64,000 bases of DNA from a virus: IMG/VR virus record IMGVR_UViG_3300033141_000124, positions 46,544 to 110,543 of that record; one strand, written 5' to 3'. The notes below the pieces were generated by a model. It saw nothing but the letters and a program-made list of their open reading frames with translations. It was not told where the DNA came from and did no database searches. This document shows positions 52,701 to 60,522 of the stretch, one piece after another. Both the position numbers and the translations under genes were made by a program. The number at the start of each line of letters is the position of its first letter. Within the stretch, counting starts at the first letter, position 1.

Positions 52701-54273
52701 CTTCTTGTGATACTTCTTGTATACCTTCTGCTATACCACCTGCTCCATATCTTAACATGGCTCCTGCAAAAACACGTGGTGCACCTCTAAGTCCGGCAAC
52801 TTTAAGTTTTTGACCTAATGCACCAAGCATATATTTACTTTGTTGTTTATAAATACCTTTTAATGCTTTACCTGATAATGGATCTACCAAAGGATTTGTT
52901 CTAAAAAGTTTTTCTACAACTCTCTTAGATGGTCCATTTCTCCAACCACGTAAAGCTCCACGTAGGAATAATTTGTTAGAGAAATATATGATAGCTGTAT
53001 TTTGCATCTGACTTCTAAAGGCAGCTTGTCTTGACTTCTGATCTATATCTGCTAATTGTTTTGCTGTAACTTGTTGACCAGGTTGAATTTGATTTAGATA
53101 TCTTAGTTGATTATCTCGTACTCTATTTTCAACCATACCTGCTTCAAGCTTACCTTCTGCTAATGCTAAGTTAACTTGTCTAAAGTCTCTATATGCTGCA
53201 CCAAATAAATTATTACTCTTAGAAAGATTAAATAAATTTTGTGCTGCATTTCCTGTTGTATTCCATTCTGATATAGCACGGGTTACCTCAGGAGCAAATA
53301 TTTTACCTACTGCTTGAGCAGTTCCATTAAAAAGCTGTCTTGCATTTTTTACATCATTCAATGTTCTAGCCATAGCCATTCCAGCACTAGCATATCTTTT
53401 AACATCAAATAAATTAGCTATTTGTCGTCCTGCTCTAAATAAGTTTCTACCTGTACCAGCTACAAAAGCACCAACCCCTCCTGGAGCTCCTACTCCAGTA
53501 CTAGTAAGTGCAGCTGATCCTGCTGCTAATATTAATTCTTCTATTGCTATAGATGTAATTATACCTGCTGTATAACCAAAGCTTAATCCTACATTTGTTA
53601 CTGTACCAAAAGCACCACCTCTACTAGTAGATCCTATTCTCATGGCTTCCTCCATATTAAATGCACCATCTAGATCAGGTTGATCTATATATCCATCACC
53701 ATCAAACATATCTCCTATGGCATTCCAAGATGCAGTAAGACCTGTTCCAAACTGTTTTCCAAATTGACCAAAGGCTCTTGTTAAATCATCTAATTTACTA
53801 CTGTTAGCATTATAGTAACTTTCATTATCAGCATAAGGCTTGAAACCTAGTTCACTATAACTAGGATGGTTATATTGCCTATCAAAATTCATATTGACAA
53901 TATTACCATAGATAGGATTATTTATATCTTGAGAATATTTTGTTGGAGTTTGTGCAGCTAAAACTAATTGATCTGCTAAAGATAGATCAGATGTTTCACT
54001 TTTACCACCTGGATTAAAACCTACATCTGCTAAACCGGGATCTGGTGCTTGCAAGTTTGCATAAACATCAGGTCCAAACTTAAACATATCACTTTTATAT
54101 CTTTCTACAGATAATAGCCCTGCTGGATCAGCCATTTTAAGATAGTCTTCTCCATACTGTCTTGTGTCAAACAAATCTTTAGCCGTTACATACGGTGTAG
54201 TTTGATTTGCAACACTTCCAGGGACTCTCTCTTCAGATAGTTTTTCTGATAAAGGTGTATTCTTTTGTTCCAT
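40798..54273 (-). CDS. Giant virion RNA polymerase fused to metallopeptidase, 4,491 aa
   Basis: The largest protein of the window. The N-terminal 300 residues contain a GDG-type loop (near residue 191) and hydrophobic/Gly-rich segments (about 222-275) that could cross membranes. A gluzincin metallopeptidase module shows HEAFH (His2129, Glu2130, His2133) and EYFEEYLADRF about 62 residues on (Glu2195/2196 as third ligand). The C-terminal half holds DFDID (Asp3579, 3581, 3583) after DKHSAMGVRMVDFLPAFYGSS, matching the double-psi barrel motif of crAss-like virion RNA polymerases (Cellulophaga phage phi14:2 gp66 type). There it makes RNA from the injected genome. The RNAP half is close in size to the stand-alone enzyme, so this looks like a fusion. 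The start overlaps the next gene by one base. Confidence 0.85.
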   Translation of the reverse strand: MEQKNTPLSEKLSEERVPGSVANQTTPYVTAKDLFDTRQYGEDYLKMADPAGLLSVERYKSDMFKFGPDVYANLQAPDPGLADVGFNPGGKSETSDLSLADQLVLAAQTPTKYSQDINNPIYGNIVNMNFDRQYNHPSYSELGFKPYADNESYYNANSSKLDDLTRAFGQFGKQFGTGLTASWNAIGDMFDGDGYIDQPDLDGAFNMEEAMRIGSTSRGGAFGTVTNVGLSFGYTAGIITSIAIEELILAAGSAALTSTGVGAPGGVGAFVAGTGRNLFRAGRQIANLFDVKRYASAGMAMARTLNDVKNARQLFNGTAQAVGKIFAPEVTRAISEWNTTGNAAQNLFNLSKSNNLFGAAYRDFRQVNLALAEGKLEAGMVENRVRDNQLRYLNQIQPGQQVTAKQLADIDQKSRQAAFRSQMQNTAIIYFSNKLFLRGALRGWRNGPSKRVVEKLFRTNPLVDPLSGKALKGIYKQQSKYMLGALGQKLKVAGLRGAPRVFAGAMLRYGAGGIAEGIQEVSQEAIAATNEGYYGALLKEPGAAIKPVYGSFAMEGIKDQFSEQGFETFMSGFLMSGLAGPYQQVLFQGMPYLYSRRNKNSRQDYASQKAAEAEVINTAVQQANESSMGQSGAETTPIEQILSPTQMMASLSKNTIDAQDEALTAGDKYNWNNYMYFGNFANLFHKFQNGTIALQEEELKAYNELTDEELVQAFPDEGNAQKIREKLVKQQDLINKYGEMFDKRQDVFKKRYEPKLFTPGTRQYNDEVALKNAYKHMEMFSMFTQGAFEDALQRKTSIASKLSSTPLFGKMSANDVTPLLDSQSLEIEIDRLTQEIEVLQSNLKNVTGLSDLDKKRDKKNLKDKQTRKKRLEAISKVYNSNLTEKGFYDRRKKKSLAGPIKLYLKALASQQGTFVDNDAVNEAIQEIIDYATLSQDAYAFNQTIDYLLDPNKMEDLISRSRDYFRMLGINKNAILRAQIEDYILKNNQNSFLNELAKENIFLDPKEARVFLETGDVNKLRTYIYAGRVLNPTVVEDMKIISTIVNPIIQVYVNSTSVNKVLEEAGIEEAAVEESSVEVKETLNAAGIDVNIKDTSQSKNLQRIYEKQFREYQANTFGDTLLTFNEWKQSPEGLNIKEGFDSLKKIWGAGIQKFDANGNTVQFIPSQQELDEEIGFQDFINNDADTNPTVRDVLQELDVNISIYKTTKAAPSKGVIKEGLVVDLQKRVLDETNPDETTTYALLDKDGNLINDRMKQMIGTNASGTFSALQAAQDAFDLLEKEGSDGTTFLFGGMVLSRGVRVVDNQGNVFVVNTNARGNQTNPTVIYLVPQEQFSANFYANSQAAKQFGPVREEDFIGRYRLQEEIKLEPLGPNFAKLPPDEVIRAWPHQNNRYQADEESRESADQRLNFFIGSLSPEQVDNLVIFIKPGTPNPNPGSYQIPGQDTELNKLPNKYILDRGNEYSIGIQIVEPGILQSLNAAAIEAGITPLADNANGVFAYLPSNQFDFRQDDVVVSPETMSEEFMLSTIYLGDQDPSSALKRVRQNFATAKTLQAAVKKAIGDTQEGTIEVGKLPDNLSLASFQGFPNYTKPNTFTEIASLPLDKGGSTFVVLDVDQISLIPTIITNLEDQTELEEIIEKQLIKQGILDADGKFQQELTNRYNVVLRQPSGLLTVATARPKAQPAADLEIILNEYINEAQKVLETNVTREGNKTEVKDKNITKEFNKKQSKKLFIKSDVKGRQFFLDVTPFGSISLSVKDKVKGPGSQIVGATKYVQVGKTEYLYNQDFSRDDKGEVEVTAKAIFQKLIDKINAPYIARDESPILNIQNFGVSIAQDAPVSDYFSGLESAIDSQNFRKGQKLIITANSKDVQAEADKPTIIESSFVEPVATTEIDQVLVEKDLLSPTNMPDLVSAWLLTEEGSLANQSAAESAGKFALEYNKRFSPTEGLTEEEVTGKDMFNVVGQGLAVMETILDEINRQTLAIEAVKSEARLEEAVTLDTVLKQIKELKEDIKAKTASLSSKEKRQALKENKKLQALYKKRDELRSANKIVDSKLTPKDIEDINVFTGWMETNLPEFITIGDINDLGNNLKGNQERVGNFMINITDIAGGLDVKGTVYTGANNIFRYHEAFHGVYRMLLTKTQQDQYLSIARKEKLAELRKEGKSLASELQKLRNSWPSYKSMSKDRLEREYFEEYLADRFEQFKQDRRGTKTNSKIKAFFNRLIEIIKALVNRFRRNELNTLFENIDAGKFSSASMAVNEFTTGAYGVSVEANKLIPYEAQYENKEDGILYIPSIVAEPIIDTMAGILIEKKFSFVPTSEKPTFILEEELDTIIDDFATLYDVDSKENSQYNQDSPERMMLEKLTLAFEDFSDNIKDSVMNLLDIIDLQSAQQNSNNEIIMADGQEFSSVEDLGGLRTVSQFGKETYLTGGFDNLSARLRQYISTVTMPATDYFGNIELSNGVPFVRPVRANVVYNGLLKALQGLTDPLQIIQKMQLFSETNPDTAAVVSSIFEDAGIIPLNEKDEVINELPLQLKNPDFFNKVVKAFTNFRVEWYFQQRDDNGNTLIHSASQRDDATTQVDNWSEAYTSKLQEWQDDPRKKTRALKTLAKVKNSLRQANEKIQNKTVNKLAKDLSRDLYEAIGFRVSVGYMRFSLLKSRVKKFKNQETELAFYPNLEPITYDQLQALQSLIAAGQDPFDKGIEGAASRIKTIALNNAVLDETVGASVFKNSNGDLVNSHQQPTYHLVKTKKLNSVEERNRLKEDPFLNNNYLLNSQAFNALADNQQIKISRVSGTKILNQLSTELDPNRSSALKTTDFGKFTPGEFIISNINLYLANLNYLTDNVSSFVLVKDPVSGIETEVALSPVLNRVIESSNTGDLTTLPIIKAIEKVKGKDVITSEALDVFYDFVKNEYNRIVRERNADELTQSVQGYNLEDSEVTPRGFTFANNDYLLEPATKVALEGQAKGEPISFEQALKNSGLSVTQFKNQLRKKLGERYLLFKDLIDSNNVREKIDKRIRFGLNENAIDNGVDALYNLRQNDEEYNLKQIFLSNAINVKSLNELLLGDQAKTLKNFNDKTKRAKAQNGAGLSAYTPFIDPQKGINHATDKINLITISEPTSISSISGQSIDNADAQMWITVKAFRHFFFGFGMLSDAQAQALDKVQQGERLEWSEIQNLIDQQGMINSKKLVYFDGETFLKMSAFVLTPELTSKRNADGLFVAKPNAVSLHNLRVRLEALEEGTETVSIAAPLSAIKMLKQDIIPYQELKMPEPGFSQESSTLSAQFMRLQQINPSNKKKITELSQMKTLITNEQSPRLSKKIERYNDLISQRQRMKFFNKRNLSFDENNKFNPVLFSKYAVNSLKASQVNSNIIEFFSLDKFNQPKYNLNNPYTIAKFEQLFLSYFSQDVFQEKVPGTSFALVSSFGYQIYRRVFSVDSNGIPQRQEVLRASVVDRTNIPVDTRTAEDLVGIDIPKEGIVILDRLRYNMPEYDDSGKATGNKYSEGIYPPQFESVYSLQDTDQSIPKVVSDMFTVRIPSQDKHSAMGVRMVDFLPAFYGSSAMFADELVEIAGSDFDIDVGYSQRKDFYVRDKEFIEYGNNYEDYVNYINREVKEVGTIYNSALELYNLQGSLIEDSLTDIEDTSAETAGFSRESIGALQALSLPVTKQQFNEFIAENGYAPYDAPINNEIVDIRRELVGNKEMTSGDMIAYSPANLDIMKAAWETLSSEAFVPSLKSREIVDLQNIDDMAGQTIAFTNNKGASIGSVVSPNLYLSLIVQRGILLDRQSFNLDGEFYSTFKGSKTKDGARKQDIISSVVTMMTDNAKEYFVAKLGLNSHATRMLTNMIAIGVPLNTSLLLLNNQFIQQQYTEIANSDIATKGIKGRVDDQLAELEKVKALEPTQEILIAGVDNMSNLTAGQQKGILSVFKNIMRISDFTAKLNSVLSLNNGLGKDMLRLDKRKSDINDMLEEGRDELPLLQFGSIFNNTYLGELRKMFDNLYDDLLPNVFLTRTNKFKVSEINLLGELNQQALEFNPNLRSKVRKDILAYFTIQNYINQKLDSDAFSVEGMNNNLIYPSADNKLNTIISAVERLKKTDPGNFFLENFITTLPAQAKQNFAGINLVRSNSWRRLNRIQMSDLQTSFNKLYNNLDTRKDARKIIAYIFVKDAMQLAPGSLIQALSPYVLEDYLQSIPQNLDNIPMVGGEFIRNYLSAASSQDLLAIKKQDNRVEDMPIVYKTLSPTDPITGERKSITYRRLQEEDIEGIETAQQLVQSNEYYTDAKVVDIKGSPLQNAIGFIFGDVPLTKDLRKSNSQIKNDEGLDMSQNFADAAIEQDIQEEALSNPSFNTVYNGEDIIIETADGTQVNIDDVNKLASLEADFQAATDELGIEEVGIIDDNIVPPITESVQLTLDLLSETDPAVGYPEITEFWDNNIESGEFSMQVEAFKEQNNVNTLEDLIDLYENNPNSFWSKPEDLIEQIKRCNL

Positions 54274-54286
54274 ACTGCTGTTTTAA

Positions 54287-57200
54287 CTATTGGTTTTCTA
54301 CTTGATTTAGCTGACCTTCTCTATTAGATTTAGCTTTTTGGCTTTCTGCTGTATACCTTTGATAATTTCTTGAATACTGTTGATCAACCGCAATCAATAC
54401 ATTATCTAATTGCATATCTAAATCTGATACTATTTTTGTCTTTGGTACTATCTCCTCTGAGAATCCATTTGGAAACTGAGATAGGTCAGCTCTATAACTA
54501 CGCAATACTCCTTCCATATAGTAGTCATTACCAACCTTAGTAAATTTAAAATCTGCATTTGAGTAACCTTCTGGAAACCATGGAGAAGGATGCTGTGGAG
54601 GTAATGTATATGAACCACTTTCAGATCTATTAATTCTTTGTATTAATGAAGCAGATCTATCTACATTCTGAAATCTTAGTGGATTTGATTTTATAGTTTG
54701 GTTTCTTGGGAATATATATGTAAAACCGTTTCCTAGTATCCTTTTTATATCTGATTGTTCTACGCCATCTGGATAATTTTTATTATCTCTAAGTATCATT
54801 TTTTCAAAACCATCATCAAAACTTGAAAACTGATATGCTGCATATGGTTGCTGTGTGCTCTCACCCTCTTTATCTATTACTTCAGGTCCCCATGTTGGAA
54901 AGAATGATGCATTAAAAGTTACCTTACTATTTTTACCTTTAGACTTTCTTTCTGTTATTATTTGATCCCATATATATTTAGCAGCTCTATTATCAACTTC
55001 TCTAAAGTCTATACCTTCTGGTTGCATATCTGTAATATCATCAACATCTGCAATAGTATACCCAATCCAACCGTCTCCTCCTTCTACAGCAGCATTACTA
55101 TTATTTATTTGTCCTAACATAACACCAACAAATCTATCTTCATTACTTCCTGCTTTAGGTAATAACTTTGTATTAACACTAGTAACAGCATTAAATGCAA
55201 TATTAGCACCTGGATCTGATGGATTAATACCTCTTGAGTTATTGAAGTATGTTCTTGATGGGGTCTTACTAGTTAATTCATTCACTTTGTTGTAGTAGTG
55301 ATCATATATTTTATCAACTACAGTCCTTAATTTATCTTCATCTATTTCTTCTGATACTATTGTTTCTCTTGCTTTATTCATATAGTCAGTATCTCCCATA
55401 AGAACGGGACTACTTGAAAGCATCATAGCAGCTCCAAACTTCCTAGCACTAATCTCATTTATAAAGTTAGTATTATTTAAGAAACCATATAATGCTGGTG
55501 CAGAAGCTGGGTCTATATCACCGTTCTGTAACGCAGTAAGCATATTATTATAGTATTCATCTTTACTTAACATATAACCTGTTTCCTCATCAAGAGGTGG
55601 TTTAAAGCCTACTTCATATAAAGCTCTAATATCTTGTTCATCCTTAGTTAAATAGTCAGTACTATTAGGAGCACCTGCTGCTACAGCTTCAGAGTTTTTA
55701 ATTTCTATAGAAGATGTAATCTTATTAACTTTACTAGCCTTATCTTCTTCAGCTACCTTGACGTTATTTATATAATCATTATATCTTACATAAACTCCAG
55801 CTGCTTGTTCCTTATTTCCTGCTGTAAATAGTTTATTATAGATACTTTGGAAATCATTAGTAAGTGCAATACCCGGATTTTCTAAATGAGCATTATAAGA
55901 ATTTTTATAATATGATGCTGCATCTCCAAAGATTGTAGCAATAGCCTCTTCATTTTTAAATTGATCTGTGTCTAGATCATCATCATCTTTTACTTTTGTA
56001 TTTAAGAAACTTTCTATATCTTGTAAAGTTCCTTCATAGTATTCTTGCTTCTGTCCTTTTGTATCAACATGTGGTGCTGGAATCTTATATATACCTTTTC
56101 CTTTATCTACTAAATATTTATCACCTGCATTAAATATCATGTCAGGCACCATAGCTGCCATGTCATTATCTAATGCAATACCATCCTTAGCCATTCTTAA
56201 TTCATCAATTTTTAGAGGATTATTCTTATACAATAACTCTCCTTCAGAATCAACAAAGAAACTATTAGCCTCACCAAAATCTGTAGATGTAGAGCCATCT
56301 AACATTTGAGCTGTCATACTATTTTGTAAATTTTGTTCAAATATTTTAAGATCTTTTTCTCTTTTATATTTGTCTTCTTGCTCCTTCATTGCAGCCTTAT
56401 GTCTAGCTGATATTGCTCTTAGCTCTAAATCACTCTTATACTTGTTCAAGGAGTACTCATTAACTTCTTGTTCAATCTTCATACCTCTCATAGAAAATTG
56501 TCTAGCAGCCTCACGCATATCTTGATCCATATTATAGTTAGCTAATAATGCAGATGCTTTATTATATAATGCAGTTGGATCAGGATCTGGACTTTCAGAA
56601 AATTGTTTTTGATTAAAAATTCTATCAAGCTGTAGTTGTATTTGTTGAGCCTGTGTTTCAGCTTGATTAGCTGCTTCCTCATCTAAACTACCAGGTACAA
56701 TACCATGTGTTTGTGCATAGTTTTGCCAATTAATATTTATTTGATTTGCAAGTCTAGCTTCATATTCTGCTTGACCTTGTATTTCAGCATTTAATGCATC
56801 TATTCTACTAATAGTTTCACTAGCCCATAGTTCTAGTCCTTGATTTTCTGTTGATACTTTGCCAGCTTCTAAAGCTTCTATAGCAAAATTATTTGCTTGG
56901 ACGTATGATTTAGCATTATAATATTTTTGTACTCTAGGATCATTGTATAAAGAGTTCATAATTTGCATATATGCTTCACCTTCTACTAGTGCACCATTTG
57001 TTTGTGTAATTATAAAATCATTATTTGCTTTTAATATAGGTTGACCATTCTTATCTAGCTTTCCTGTATCAATCATATTAGGAACAGGTTGAGTAATAGT
57101 AAGTGCAGGATCTAAGTCAGATAAGAACTTTTGTGCATTTCTAACCAAATCTGCATCTAATACCAACTCCGGTAAAGGTTGCTGTAAGATTTCTGTACGT

Positions 57201-57670
57201 GATGCATTTTCCATTTTTCTTTTATCAATGGCTAGCTTCTGTAAACTTACATCAGGATCTACCTTCTGTCTTACTGCCTCATTACTACTACTTGCTAGTG
57301 TGTTATATTTTTTAATTGCATCATTAAATTTACCAGTCCACACCATATCATATACAACAGTATCATCTGAAAAAAATGGAGCAAACACTGACTTAGCTTG
57401 CTGTACATTTTGCTCTAAAGACAAATCCATACCTGCTATTAATTCTAATTGAGGTCCTATTTTTTCTGTATATTGTCTTTGGTATTCTTGACTATTAGGA
57501 TTAGTAAGATCAGAATATACTACTCTATTGTATAAATCATTTTGTGCTTTCCAGTTAGAATCATAAATGTTTTGACGTGCATCAAGTGTTGCTGTCAAAA
57601 ACTTATAGTCTGGAGTAAATGGTTTAATCTCCGGATAAAAATTCTTATGTCCTTTTATATATGTTGCCAT
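54287..57670 (-). CDS. Large virion/cargo protein, 1,127 aa
   Basis: Mainly helical, Gln/Asn/Lys-rich from about residue 250 to 430, with a beta-rich C-terminal third. It ends in a Lys/Arg/Gln-rich tail. No recognised catalytic motif. Immediately follows the 941-residue gene and precedes the RNA polymerase in the same operon. By position it is probably one of the proteins packed with or ejected alongside the RNA polymerase. Confidence 0.65.
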   Translation of the reverse strand: MATYIKGHKNFYPEIKPFTPDYKFLTATLDARQNIYDSNWKAQNDLYNRVVYSDLTNPNSQEYQRQYTEKIGPQLELIAGMDLSLEQNVQQAKSVFAPFFSDDTVVYDMVWTGKFNDAIKKYNTLASSSNEAVRQKVDPDVSLQKLAIDKRKMENASRTEILQQPLPELVLDADLVRNAQKFLSDLDPALTITQPVPNMIDTGKLDKNGQPILKANNDFIITQTNGALVEGEAYMQIMNSLYNDPRVQKYYNAKSYVQANNFAIEALEAGKVSTENQGLELWASETISRIDALNAEIQGQAEYEARLANQININWQNYAQTHGIVPGSLDEEAANQAETQAQQIQLQLDRIFNQKQFSESPDPDPTALYNKASALLANYNMDQDMREAARQFSMRGMKIEQEVNEYSLNKYKSDLELRAISARHKAAMKEQEDKYKREKDLKIFEQNLQNSMTAQMLDGSTSTDFGEANSFFVDSEGELLYKNNPLKIDELRMAKDGIALDNDMAAMVPDMIFNAGDKYLVDKGKGIYKIPAPHVDTKGQKQEYYEGTLQDIESFLNTKVKDDDDLDTDQFKNEEAIATIFGDAASYYKNSYNAHLENPGIALTNDFQSIYNKLFTAGNKEQAAGVYVRYNDYINNVKVAEEDKASKVNKITSSIEIKNSEAVAAGAPNSTDYLTKDEQDIRALYEVGFKPPLDEETGYMLSKDEYYNNMLTALQNGDIDPASAPALYGFLNNTNFINEISARKFGAAMMLSSSPVLMGDTDYMNKARETIVSEEIDEDKLRTVVDKIYDHYYNKVNELTSKTPSRTYFNNSRGINPSDPGANIAFNAVTSVNTKLLPKAGSNEDRFVGVMLGQINNSNAAVEGGDGWIGYTIADVDDITDMQPEGIDFREVDNRAAKYIWDQIITERKSKGKNSKVTFNASFFPTWGPEVIDKEGESTQQPYAAYQFSSFDDGFEKMILRDNKNYPDGVEQSDIKRILGNGFTYIFPRNQTIKSNPLRFQNVDRSASLIQRINRSESGSYTLPPQHPSPWFPEGYSNADFKFTKVGNDYYMEGVLRSYRADLSQFPNGFSEEIVPKTKIVSDLDMQLDNVLIAVDQQYSRNYQRYTAESQKAKSNREGQLNQVENQ

Positions 57671-57694
57671 AGTTCAAAATTAATATAATTAAAT

Positions 57695-60520
57695 TTAAAT
57701 TCCCATTTTCCCAGAATAAAACGGGTATGCAAATTTCTTAAGTTCTGTATTACCCCTTTTACCTTTTACAGTACTGTTAGGTGGATTGTTAGGTATCACG
57801 CTTGGAGCACCGGGATATGTTTGGTATGGGTTTTTCATATCATTAGGGTCTTCTTGATTATTTTGTTGACTACCTACAATAAATTCTAATAAATTAGTAT
57901 CTACTACACCATCTTTATTATATACCTCATTTTCATTCATCCAATTATATGTCTCTATAATTGCATCCCTTCTTCTTTCTGCAGCACTTGTTTGATCAGT
58001 TTGCATGAAAGGATTATTTATACCAGAAAAAACTCCCTTACCTGATTGAGTAGGATCTACTCTATACTGTGGTGGTCTTGCCATATTTAAATTAAAGGTG
58101 TTAGCTTGATTAGTAAGTAGATTATTCATTAGCTCAGTACTCTTTAATGTATCCCAGTTTTTAAAATCTGTAAATCTTTGTAAAGCTAAGTTAGTTCCTT
58201 CATCTTGATCCATTCTTAACTTTACATTTTGTAGATTATTTTCCATATCTAATCTAGCTTGCATTGGAGCTATTTGGTTTACAATACCAACATTATTAGT
58301 ATTCGTAGTATTAATAGCATTTTCACTAAGCTCAACAGCTTTACCTATATCTGCACCAGCTACACCTGACTTACCAGCAAAAGCACCAAGTTGTTGCAAC
58401 TTAGTATTTAAAGCTGCATTGATGTTATTTACTTTACCAGTATAATCATCTAGTACATAATCTATTTTTTGTCTTGGTATCTTTGGATTTACCGGTAGAA
58501 TTAATGGATTATCTAATTGATTTTGTGCATTGATTGCTAATACATCTTGTAACCATGGTTCTGGTTGTGGTGGAAGTGAAGGAATAAATAGTTTAGGATC
58601 TTCACCCTTTTCATCTAATACCTCAGCTGTTATCTCATTTGAACCAGGCTGATTTAAAAATCTTCTATCTCTATTAAATGTATGTAATCCTAATACACCA
58701 TCAAACTTTTCTCCTTGTCTTGTCCCTGGGAATAACTCTCTTTTTGGTAATCCATGTCTTTCATTAAAGGTATCATCAATAAGTTGCATGTTCTTTTGTA
58801 CTTGCAACCATTGCTTATGATACCTTGAGTTTGGATCTTCATCTAACTTTAAACCCCATTCAAAATCTTCTATTGGTGGTATAGTTACTGTCTCACCATT
58901 AGCACCTTCAAATGTTCCACCTTTCCATGCTTCTCCCCATCTTAGCTCAAAATCTTCTCTAAACACATCAGGCATAAGATCAGCTCCTGCACTATTAATT
59001 CCTGCTACTGGTTGTTTTGGATCTCTTTTTCTACCAGCTAAAATACCTGCTCTAAATGAAACATTAGGGTATTCTTCTACAATGCCTAATATTTCCTTTT
59101 CATCTGGTTTTAATATATCTATAGCTTTACTCTCATCTCCCTGTACTGTTTTTACCTCACTATCTAAAATCTCTACTCTTGGTGGTAAGTTTAGTTTATT
59201 AGGTACTTCTTCAAGTAATTTATAAGTAGTCTTTCTTTCAATCTTATCATGCTGTGGAATAATATCTATAACATACCCTCTATCTATAGCATCTTGAAAT
59301 TCTTGATATTGTGGATGGCCTTTTGGTAATGGATTTTTACGTTTACTATTATTATTATTTTCTATAGCTGGTGTATCATCAGTACTAGTAACATCCTCCT
59401 CAACAGTAACCTTATAGATATCATCTACAGGTTGTCCACTATTAAATCTTATTGCTAAACCTCTAGCTTGAGCTTTTGTCAAAGGAGGTGTCCCATCATC
59501 AAACTCCCATTTCTTAGTATCTTCATTCCATATAGGATCTTTAACATCATTAGGCCATGCTATACCTTGCTCTTTAGCATAGCTGCTTGCTGTCTGACCA
59601 CCTCTTTGAGCCATCATATCTTGTTGCATTTGTTGATTAGCCATAGCTAATTGTTGTTCACTAGCAACAGTAGGTTGTGGTGCATTAGTAGCACCAACCG
59701 GAGAGTACTCTATAAATTGATCTGGTTGAGGTGGTTGTGTCTGTTCAGCTTGTTGTATCATATTTTGTAAAGCTATAACTGCTTGTTGTTGTTCAGGCGG
59801 TAGGCTTTCCAATAAATTTAATTGTGCTTGCTTTTTAGATATCTCTTCTACCTTTGCAGTAAAGTCTATAGGATCAACACCCTGACTTTGTAAATATGGA
59901 TATGATGCTAAAGGTACACCATCTTCAAATTTCTTTTTAAGTTCTTGTCCATAAGCTAATTTAGACAAACTATTCATGTTTTTCTTTAACATAAGTTCTG
60001 CACTTAGTGTAGATATATCATCCGCATATTGATCATTGATTGCCCCAAGATAAGGATTTAAAGGATATTTTTTTGATATTTGGGCTGGTGTCTTTCTTTT
60101 ACCTGACTCAATACCAAACTCAGCCATCTCATCTTTGTTAAACTTTAATGCTGATGTGTCAGAATAGATAAAAGATTGCTCTGGTAAAAACATAGGTACA
60201 CCACCACTAGAGTGTCTTGGTCCATTAATATCATATAAACCAAATTGTCCGTTGTTATTTAAATCTGCTAGTACAGTCTCTCCTCCTTCTGCTTCTACAT
60301 TTGCATCTTCTCTTGGTACTCTGCTTAAACTATATCTAACATCATTGTCTAAGTTATTATTAAAATTAGTTTGACCATAGTATTCTTGTGGTGTTGTAAC
60401 TAAACCATAATCTACTTGATCACCAGTAGTACCACCATACTCTTTCTTAGCAACTTTCTGTACTTTACCATCAACTAACTCAAAGCCTTCTGGCAATTTA
60501 TTTATTTTTACTTTAGCCAT
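57695..60520 (-). CDS. Large virion/cargo protein with EF-hand-like loop, 941 aa
   Basis: Residues 86-97 (D-L-N-N-N-G-Q-F-G-L-Y-D) match a calcium loop: Asp1, Asn3, Asn5, Gly6, Asp12. The loop follows EAEGGETVLA, the same GGET lead-in as in the next protein. Residues about 255-310 are Gln/Pro-rich, and many segments are disordered. No enzyme motif. It lies between the 865- and 1,127-residue genes with gaps of 2 and 24 bases. A calcium-stabilised structural or ejection protein is inferred. Confidence 0.65.
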   Translation of the reverse strand: MAKVKINKLPEGFELVDGKVQKVAKKEYGGTTGDQVDYGLVTTPQEYYGQTNFNNNLDNDVRYSLSRVPREDANVEAEGGETVLADLNNNGQFGLYDINGPRHSSGGVPMFLPEQSFIYSDTSALKFNKDEMAEFGIESGKRKTPAQISKKYPLNPYLGAINDQYADDISTLSAELMLKKNMNSLSKLAYGQELKKKFEDGVPLASYPYLQSQGVDPIDFTAKVEEISKKQAQLNLLESLPPEQQQAVIALQNMIQQAEQTQPPQPDQFIEYSPVGATNAPQPTVASEQQLAMANQQMQQDMMAQRGGQTASSYAKEQGIAWPNDVKDPIWNEDTKKWEFDDGTPPLTKAQARGLAIRFNSGQPVDDIYKVTVEEDVTSTDDTPAIENNNNSKRKNPLPKGHPQYQEFQDAIDRGYVIDIIPQHDKIERKTTYKLLEEVPNKLNLPPRVEILDSEVKTVQGDESKAIDILKPDEKEILGIVEEYPNVSFRAGILAGRKRDPKQPVAGINSAGADLMPDVFREDFELRWGEAWKGGTFEGANGETVTIPPIEDFEWGLKLDEDPNSRYHKQWLQVQKNMQLIDDTFNERHGLPKRELFPGTRQGEKFDGVLGLHTFNRDRRFLNQPGSNEITAEVLDEKGEDPKLFIPSLPPQPEPWLQDVLAINAQNQLDNPLILPVNPKIPRQKIDYVLDDYTGKVNNINAALNTKLQQLGAFAGKSGVAGADIGKAVELSENAINTTNTNNVGIVNQIAPMQARLDMENNLQNVKLRMDQDEGTNLALQRFTDFKNWDTLKSTELMNNLLTNQANTFNLNMARPPQYRVDPTQSGKGVFSGINNPFMQTDQTSAAERRRDAIIETYNWMNENEVYNKDGVVDTNLLEFIVGSQQNNQEDPNDMKNPYQTYPGAPSVIPNNPPNSTVKGKRGNTELKKFAYPFYSGKMGI

Positions 60521-60522
60521 AA

